DNA of 64,000 nt from Saccharum officinarum. Lineage: Eukaryota > Streptophyta > Magnoliopsida > Poales > Poaceae. The position numbers and the translations under genes are program-made. The DNA lies in NCBI GenBank assembly GCA_020631735.1, contig CM036201.1, positions 72,993,253-73,057,252 on the forward strand. The letters run 5' to 3'. The notes under the pieces were generated by a model. That model ran no database searches. It was not told the DNA's origin and saw only the letters and a program-made list of their open reading frames with translations. Positions within the stretch are counted from its first letter, which is position 1. The number at the start of each line of letters is the position of its first letter. This document shows, piece by piece, positions 57,622 through 64,000 of this stretch.

Positions 57622-60600
57622 TTAATCAGGCATGGTCGCAAGGTTAAGTGGTGGAGCTGCAGAATGAATTAACCTTTTTGCCGTGGTCACTAGAGCAGTC
57701 AAAGATGGGCCACTCTCCAGAACAATGCCTATGTTGCCATAAAAGACCCTGTACTTCTCCACTTTGGATGGGGTCATTTCTATTTTGGTCAGTGCTTCCA
57801 TCATTCGCCCTTCTCTCAATATAGTGGCGTAGCGAGGACATAATTTCACAATCGATATCACCATCTCAACTATGACCCTTCTCATCCTAGGGTATTCAGG
57901 ATTTGGTTTTCTGTTGGAGTTGAGTGCGCCTACCAGCTTCTGAACAAGCTCTGATTTGTTGGTTTGTAACTGTAGTTGATCATGTATAGATGGTTCCGGG
58001 ACCATGTCACATATTTGTGATACAAGACCGATTAGGACCTCCAGGTGTTTTCCCTCCTCAGACATTATATTTTCCATCACCTGCTTGACCGGTGGTGTGA
58101 TAACAATGTTAGGCAATCATGACTATTTCAGGATTCATTAAATGGCAAAAGGAAAAAAAACGAAACCAAATACTATATGGTAAAAACACCATAATTTTTA
58201 TATGAGCGTTCATGTTTTTGAGTTTTTTTTAACCTACTAAACTCCAGTGATAAGTTCCACTATACCATAATGCTTCGAACCAGTAACTTCAATGATAACA
58301 ATAATGAACATGCTAAAATTATTTCTCTTAGTAGCATATAGAGAGACTCACCATTGGGAAGGCAGATGACAGGTGACCGCCTGCATCTTGATGGCGCAGT
58401 TCATCTTTGGCATGCGCACAGATATTCTGGAGTAGACTTGCCGCAACATATCTGTACTCATCTTCACACAGCATGCTCTTGAGATCCTTGATAAGTTCAT
58501 ATCCTGGTTCCTCCAAGATAACCAAGCAATTTGCAGGGCTCTCTATTGTAAGGTTTGCAAGTGTTTCCCCTGAGGCCATTCGCAGGGACTGCTCATAGTA
58601 AGTATTGCTTGCTCCATCCTTCCCAATAAATGCATGCATGAGTTTGCTAATAGTCACCTTGCAGCTTCCAATCTCTTTCCTTGCATCCTCATCCAAGGCC
58701 AGCTTGGTTAAGATATCAATCACCAGTTTCATTATCTCAGGGCTACTGCGGCTGTCCTCCAAGACACATTCGAGGTTGTTCAGCAAAAAGAAGTTGTTGC
58801 ACAGCTCTTGCCGAAGTTCCACCCCAATGTTCTCCCCGGTGCTTGCAAGCCTTCTCACAAAATTCAGCGATGCACATATCACTGCACGCTGCTGCTCATC
58901 ATTGCTACTTTCGCTGTCGGTTGTGTAGCTTATGAGGCCTATAATCTTGGAAATGAGGTACGTGGCTCTGGCAATTTCTACACAATTGTCAGGATCATGA
59001 GCAAGCTTCTCTAGAATTGCCATGCCCAGTATGGGGAGTGAGTCCTGATGAGTCAAGGGTAGCTCTAGAACAGACCATTTGTTTTTCATCCGCTGCCAAC
59101 AGCGGCGTATCCAATAGCAGCCTCCTTGTTTATGATGCCCACCCAGTTGTCCATCTGTATATTGGCTACCTGCATTTCCTCCACTACAAGAAGCTGTTTG
59201 TGCTGAAGCTTCTTGATCTGCTGGTAGGTCATTACCGGCATCAAGGAGCGAAGACACCATCTTCAGCGTGCCCGGGATCTCAGCAATTGTAAGTCTATCA
59301 GCAATGTTGGCGATGACCCTAGCGGCAGTAAGCTTGGTATCACGGTGTCTGACATCTTCCCAGCCCAGCATGCAAATCAATGTGGACAGTGTCTTATTGG
59401 ACCTGATGATTTTTGTCCTCAGCTGTTGACTGGAATTGGTTTCCTTGTTTTCATGCAGGAGGTTGCTAAGAATAAGAACACCAGCTAGCTGTATCCTACC
59501 ATTTGTCTTGGAGCTTAGGGACTCCTTGGCGAATCGGGCGAGGCTCACCGTCTTCCTTGTCGAAAACAAGCCAATTTCCATGCATGTCATATAGGCAGAC
59601 TCGTAGTACAGATCGATGGCTTTTGCTCCCTGCTGACCTCTGAGTTTTGACTGACGGACAAGCATTCTGCGTGGGAAGAAGGAGAAGAGCCCAAGAATGC
59701 TTGCCGTGATGTAGAATGAACCTTGGCATATTGCCAACACGTAGAAGACTTCAATCGCCGGTATCATGTTTGGGCTAGGACTGTCCTCATTCGGATAATC
59801 AGAATGCAGGCTTCGGATTCGCAAAGATGAGAGCAAGACCTGAATGACAGCGGCTGGGATAAGGAAGTTCTCAATCAGCAGCACAGCTACCAATAGGATG
59901 AATGATAAGCCGGCAGCGAGGTATGCGAATAGACGGGCACCCAAAAGATCACTTAAAACAAGAATGGGGTGTTCTACTGTCAGATAGCAAAGGAACAATA
60001 TGTGCAGGAACACATCGATCCAGCACCCAACTGACAGACTACTAGGAGTATCTGTGTTTTGTGGCGGAGACTGTAGGCTGCCAAGTGACAGTACTGCTGT
60101 TGTGAATGATACGATGAAACTATTTGAGTCCACTACATGACCGCGAATTGTAAGTGCAGGTGGCCATATGACCAGAAACGAACCAAAAGCCAAGATTAAG
60201 GCTGAAATCACTTTTGCAAGAGATAGCAGACAGCGGCCCCAAGGAGTATTTGTCAGGTTGGCAACTATTTGGGGCCTAGAAATAAGCAGCAACACTGCCA
60301 CCACCATTGTTAGTATCTCTGCTGACGCGGAGGCAAGACTAAATGCCGTCGTGTCGTAAAAACTGTAACGATGGTGATCTGCCTTTCCTTTAATAAATGG
60401 AGCGAGCTGGAATTGATCCATGAGACGTCTCGTTGGCCCAATAAAGCAGAGAGCATAAATAATCAGGAAGCCAACTAGGACAGCCCACAACAGCAATCGC
60501 CGACGCCGTCTGGACTGGCTCGTCAGCTGAGAAGCACCTCGTAGCTTCATCTTGCTCATAAGAATTAGTAACGCCGCCTGGAGAGTGCCCATGGACATTG

Positions 60601-60776
60601 GTGCAACAACCGGCAGCCAGGTAACAAGGTCTATCAGCAAGCCCATAAACAACACCACCTCGTTCCCTTCCTGCGGCCGCCCTAACATGTGAGCGAAAGA
60701 CACATTAATCCATTTGAGTGCCTTCGTCGTCCCGAACAGCGACAGGTTGTCCAATTTGTAGTCGCGGCTAAAAATC
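57622..60776 (-). CDS. multipass membrane protein with ARM-like C-terminus (cereal BLE2-like), 5' exon(s) missing
   Basis: Two coding exons: 60776-58352, opened by TTTGTCAG|G and closed by ATG|GTGAGT, and 58080-57622 after an acceptor GTCAAGCAG|GTG (58083 is an alternative left edge). Together they give about 960 residues. The N-terminal 380 residues hold about eight hydrophobic segments (VVLFMGLLIDLVTWLPVV, LLLWAVLVGFLIIYALCFIG, ILTMVVAVLLLIS, FLHILFLCYLTV, LSFILLVAVLLIENFLIPAA). The remainder is helical, ARM-repeat-like (GRIQLAGVLILSNLLHE, AARVIANIADRLTIAEIP, EIMKLVIDILTKLALDEDARKEI). The first codon of the long frame is not ATG and the acceptor phase needs two bases from an upstream exon, so the start lies outside. 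The upstream region is interrupted at 61203 by a copia element. The BLE2 label (a brassinolide-enhanced rice gene) is from memory and tentative; the function is unknown. Confidence 0.8.
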
Positions 60777-60959
60777 CTGACAAACGCGGAGCAAAGATTC
60801 AGAGAAAGCACAAAGACAGATGAAAATTAAATATCTCACTAGTACAGAGGTCCTTGCTCGTGTGCTGGCTCTTAACTACTTTCTCCGGTCTAGTTTATAA
60901 AGCATTTCGCATATGTCAAGAGTCAAACTACTGCCTCCATGCCATATTCGTTTGTGCTT

Positions 60960-61202
60960 ATCAGCTGCCTTCAGTTTACGATTCAGCTGCCTTCAGTTTG
61001 TGCTGAAGGGCTTATAGTATCTGCCTTGTTATGTCTAGTTTATACTGGATCATAGCATCAATTATCTGCCTTGTTATCAGCATACTGAAGGGCAGATACT
61101 ACCGCATGCCGCCGTACCGATCGGGGCGCCGGCAAAAAGACTTGAGTGCCTCAGTTTGTAGGGCTTAAACTGAAGGCGATAGTACAAACTGAAGGCAGAT
61201 AC
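60960..61202. repeat. cluster of direct and inverted CTGCCTTCAGTTT copies
   Basis: CAGCTGCCTTCAGTTT occurs at 60962-60977 and about 60983-60999. TATCTGCCTTGTTAT occurs twice, near 61019 and 61061. The inverse AAACTGAAGGC occurs at 61167-61177 and 61186-61196, and a variant ACTGAAGGGCAGATAC at 61084-61099. The cluster ends exactly at the copia insertion (GATAC|TGTTGGAG). Confidence 0.7.
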
Positions 61203-61551
61203 TGTTGGAGTTGTTCCAAATTCACTGCAAGATATAGGCCGGGCTTCTGACGGAGCGAAGCGGAGTCTGAAGCCGGCCCATCAGGCCGCGCCCGTGCATA
61301 CACGGGGGGTGCGGGGGGCGGAGGCCCCCGCGGTACGGTACATATATACCCTTGCTAGGGTTTCTTGGAGACTTGATTCTCTTGTAAGCCGCCGTAGGCG
61401 TGTAACCCAAAACTCTTGAGATAGTGAGATTGTTGCTGGCTGGTGCCCGTGGTTTTTCCCCTTCGCATTGGAGGGGTTTTCCACGTTAAATCGTGTGTCT
61501 CCGCTGTGATTGATCTTGTTTTACTTCATATTCCATACGTCGTTCATAACA
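61203..61551 (+). mobile_element. 5' LTR of a young-looking copia element
   Basis: 349 bp beginning TGTTGGAGTTGTTCC and ending CGTTCATAACA, with short inverted ends TGTT/AACA. The five bases before it are GATAC, the expected target duplication; the other copy would lie beyond 64000. A GC-rich inverted segment (GGGGGGCGGAGGCCCCCGCGG, about 61313-61333) lies in the middle. Confidence 0.85.
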
Positions 61552-61553
61552 AG

Positions 61554-61565
61554 TGGTACCAGAGC
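61554..61565 (+). other. primer-binding site of the copia element
   Basis: TGGTACCAGAGC starts two bases after the LTR end and closely matches the initiator-Met tRNA type used by copia elements (TGGTATCAGAGC, one difference). Confidence 0.85.
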
Positions 61566-61584
61566 TTCGGTTGCTGTAGGGTTC

Positions 61585-64000
61585 ATGACGACGTCGATGA
61601 AGTTCGATCTTCCGCTGCTGAACTACGACACGCGGTTCTCGCTATGGCAAGTCAAGATGAGGGGAATTCTGGCGCAGACTCATGACTACGATGAGGCGCT
61701 GGATAAATTCGGCAAGAGTAAAGCCAATTGGACTCCTGAGGAGATCCGCAAGGATCAGAAGGCTCTCGCCCTAATTCAGTTACATCTTCATAATGATATT
61801 TTGCAGGAGTGTTTGAAAGAGAAAACTGCTGCAGAACTATGGCTGAAACTGGAATCGATCTGTATGTGTAAGGATCTAACCAGTAAGATGCAGATGAAGA
61901 TGAAGTTGTTCACTCTGAAGATGAAGGAGGAGGATTCGGTGATGACCCACATCGCTGAATTCAAGAAGATCGTGGCCGACCTAGTGTCGATAGAGGTGAA
62001 GTATGATGATGAGGACTTAGGTCTTCTACTGTTATGTTCTTTGCCAAATTCATATGCAAATTTTCGTGACACCATACTTTTGAGCCGTGATGAACTAACC
62101 CTAAAGGAAGTTTATGAGGCTCTCCAGTCTAAGGAGAAGATGAAAGTTATGGTGCAGCATGACGGAACGTCGTTCTCAAAGGGCGAAGCTTTGCATGTGA
62201 GAGGCAGAACTGATAACAGATCCTCATATGATAGCAATGATGGTAGAAAGAACTACGAGAGGAGAGGCCGTTCAAAGTCCAAGCCGCATGGTAATAAAAA
62301 GTTCTGTGTTTATTGCAAGCTGACAAATCATAATGTTGAGGATTGCAGAAAAGTACAGAATAAGGAGAAGAGAAAAAACAAGTCGGCTGGTAAGGTCTCT
62401 GTTGCTGCTGCTGCGTCTGATGATGATTCTGGAGATTGTCTGATAGTGCTTGCTGGTTGTGTTGCTGGTCATGATGAATGGATTCTAGATTCCGCATGTT
62501 CATTTCATATTTGCACTAACAGAAATTGGTTTAGTTCATATAAGTCTGTGCAGAAAGGGGATGTTGTGCGGATGGGAGATGATAACCCATGTGATGTCGT
62601 GGGGATTGGATCAGTTCAGATCAAGACTGATGATGGCATGACACGCACGCTGAAAAACGTCAGGTATATACCAGGGATGTCCAGGAATCTTATCTCATTG
62701 AGCACGCTTGATGCAGAAGGTTACAAATATTCCGGTTCAGATGGTATTCTGAAGGTATCAAAAGGTTCTCTTGTCTGTTTGAAAGGTGATCTTAATTCTG
62801 TAAAGTTATATGTCCTTAGAGGGTGTACTTTACATGGTTCTGATTCCACTGCTGCTGCTGTTACTAATGATGAACCTAGTAAAACTAACCTTTGGCACAT
62901 GCGTTTGGGACATATGAGTCACCATGGTATGGCAGATTTGATCAAGAGAAACCTACTGAAAGGCTGCACTTCTAGTAAGATCAAGTTTTGTGAGCATTGC
63001 ATTTTCGGCAAGCATAAGAGGGTACAGTTCAACACTTCTATTCACACCACCAAAGGTACTCTTGATTATGTTCATGCTGATTTATGGGGTCCTTCTAAGA
63101 AGCCCTCACTAGGTGGTGCTCGTTACATGCTTACAATTATTGATGACTACTCTAGAAGGGTTTGGCCTTATTTTCTAAAACAGAAAGATGATACTTTTGC
63201 TGCTTTTAAGAACTGGAAAGTAATGATAGAAAGACAAACTGAAAGGAAGGTAAAATTGCTTCGTACTGATAATGGTGGAGAATTTTGTTCGTATGCCTTT
63301 AATGATTATTGCAGACAGGAAGGCATTGTTAGGCATCACACCATACCCCATACTCCACAACAGAATGGTGTGGCAGAACGGATGAACAGAACCATTATCT
63401 CAAAGGCCCGTTACATGTTGTCTCATGCAAGGATGAGCAAGCGTTTTTGGGCTGAAGCTGCTAATACTGCCTGTTACTTAATAAACAGGTCACCTTCTAT
63501 TCCACTAAATAAGAAAACTCCTATTGAGGTATGGTCTGGTACACCTGCTGATTATTCACAGTTAAAAGTTTTTGGATGCACTGCTTATGCTCATGTTGAC
63601 AATAGAAAATTAGAGCCTAGAGCTGTTAAGTGTCTTTTCCTTGGTTATGGTTCGAGAATCAAAGGCTATAAATTGTGGAATCCTGAAACAGGGAAGACTT
63701 TTATGAGCAGGAGTGTTGTATTCAATGAATCTGTGATGTTTACTGACAGTTTGCCCTCAGATCATGTTCCAGAAAAAGAGCTGCAGAGTATGCGCTTACA
63801 GGTGGAGCATGTTGATGATGATATAGGTGTGCAGGTGGAGCCTGCTGATGAGCAGGATGACCATAATAATGATGTTGCTGATGATGATGCTCATGATGAT
63901 GTTCAGCAAACTCCTCCTAGTTTGCAGCTACAGGAGGAATTACCTATTGCTCAACGCAAGTCAACAAGGACAGTTGTACCTCCTAAACGTCTTATCGAAG
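61585..64000 (+). CDS. copia gag-pol polyprotein, open to the window end
   Basis: Starts at ATG 61585 (MTTSMKFDLPLLNYDTRFSL), 33 nt after the LTR, and stays open for at least 805 codons. Gag has the usual 'WxxxMRGIL', 'AAELWLKLESICMCKDLTSK' and 'LLLCSLPNSYANF' segments. A zinc knuckle CX2CX4HX4C sits at residues 241-254. The protease-like motif is D-S-A at residue 302 with a following Cys-Ser-Phe-His. GAG-pre-integrase follows from about 435 (NLWHMRLGHMSHHGM). The integrase triad is Asp499, Asp562 and Glu598 (PQQNGVAERMN), with 35 residues between the last two. RT and RNase H lie beyond the window. The unbroken frame contrasts with the decayed copia elements at 23-32 kb. The family resembles Tnt1-type polyproteins; whether it is active cannot be judged. 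Confidence 0.9.
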   Translation, partial: MTTSMKFDLPLLNYDTRFSLWQVKMRGILAQTHDYDEALDKFGKSKANWTPEEIRKDQKALALIQLHLHNDILQECLKEKTAAELWLKLESICMCKDLTSKMQMKMKLFTLKMKEEDSVMTHIAEFKKIVADLVSIEVKYDDEDLGLLLLCSLPNSYANFRDTILLSRDELTLKEVYEALQSKEKMKVMVQHDGTSFSKGEALHVRGRTDNRSSYDSNDGRKNYERRGRSKSKPHGNKKFCVYCKLTNHNVEDCRKVQNKEKRKNKSAGKVSVAAAASDDDSGDCLIVLAGCVAGHDEWILDSACSFHICTNRNWFSSYKSVQKGDVVRMGDDNPCDVVGIGSVQIKTDDGMTRTLKNVRYIPGMSRNLISLSTLDAEGYKYSGSDGILKVSKGSLVCLKGDLNSVKLYVLRGCTLHGSDSTAAAVTNDEPSKTNLWHMRLGHMSHHGMADLIKRNLLKGCTSSKIKFCEHCIFGKHKRVQFNTSIHTTKGTLDYVHADLWGPSKKPSLGGARYMLTIIDDYSRRVWPYFLKQKDDTFAAFKNWKVMIERQTERKVKLLRTDNGGEFCSYAFNDYCRQEGIVRHHTIPHTPQQNGVAERMNRTIISKARYMLSHARMSKRFWAEAANTACYLINRSPSIPLNKKTPIEVWSGTPADYSQLKVFGCTAYAHVDNRKLEPRAVKCLFLGYGSRIKGYKLWNPETGKTFMSRSVVFNESVMFTDSLPSDHVPEKELQSMRLQVEHVDDDIGVQVEPADEQDDHNNDVADDDAHDDVQQTPPSLQLQEELPIAQRKSTRTVVPPKRLIE

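Overview
This window is nuclear plant DNA, almost certainly from a grass and probably from the sorghum/sugarcane/Miscanthus group. The evidence is spliced genes with GC-rich first exons, a long decayed copia element resembling the plant Maximus/SIRE lineage, many ~240-bp Tourist-like MITEs, two Stowaway MITEs and a grass-type membrane/ARM-repeat gene. The species assignment is inference. A run of exactly 100 N (31994-32093) marks an assembly join of unknown true length.

Six host protein genes can be modelled. (1) 205-2605 (+): the C-terminal two exons of a TBC1D5-like Rab-GAP whose 5' end lies outside the window. (2) 9251-11203 (-): a single-exon mTERF-family organellar protein. (3) 16999-21653 (-): a 14-exon gene for a conserved protein with signal peptide, coiled coil and one membrane segment (relatives of Arabidopsis At2g24420), reconstructed exon by exon. 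(4) 35407-39487 (+): a four-exon DUF1666 gene. (5) 51528-54974 (+): a four-exon DUF630/DUF632 gene with a predicted N-myristoylation site. (6) 57622-60776 (-): a multipass membrane protein with ARM-like C-terminus, of the type sometimes called BLE2-like in cereals; its first coding exon(s) are not in the window.

Mobile DNA fills much of the rest. A decayed LINE lies at 8.0-9.0 kb, and a probable Helitron with a clear 3' hairpin and CTAG terminus ends at 16595. Two nested copia elements occupy 23.0-32.0 kb: a minus-strand element whose pol frame is intact except for three nonsense codons, interrupted at 28755 by a plus-strand relative that runs into the gap. A dense set of Tourist-like MITEs (about eleven within 40.2-49.8 kb) shows 3-bp target duplications of relaxed sequence. 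The last 2.8 kb is the 5' half of a young-looking copia element (LTR, primer site, open gag-pol frame) lying immediately upstream of gene 6.

No new defence, biosynthetic or RNA system was found. The most useful leads are the relation between gene 6 and the copia insertion, the MITE cluster and its target duplications, the Helitron with about 4 kb of unexplained cargo, CpG-rich palindromic arrays in the Maximus-type LTRs, and two little-studied conserved gene families (genes 3 and 6).
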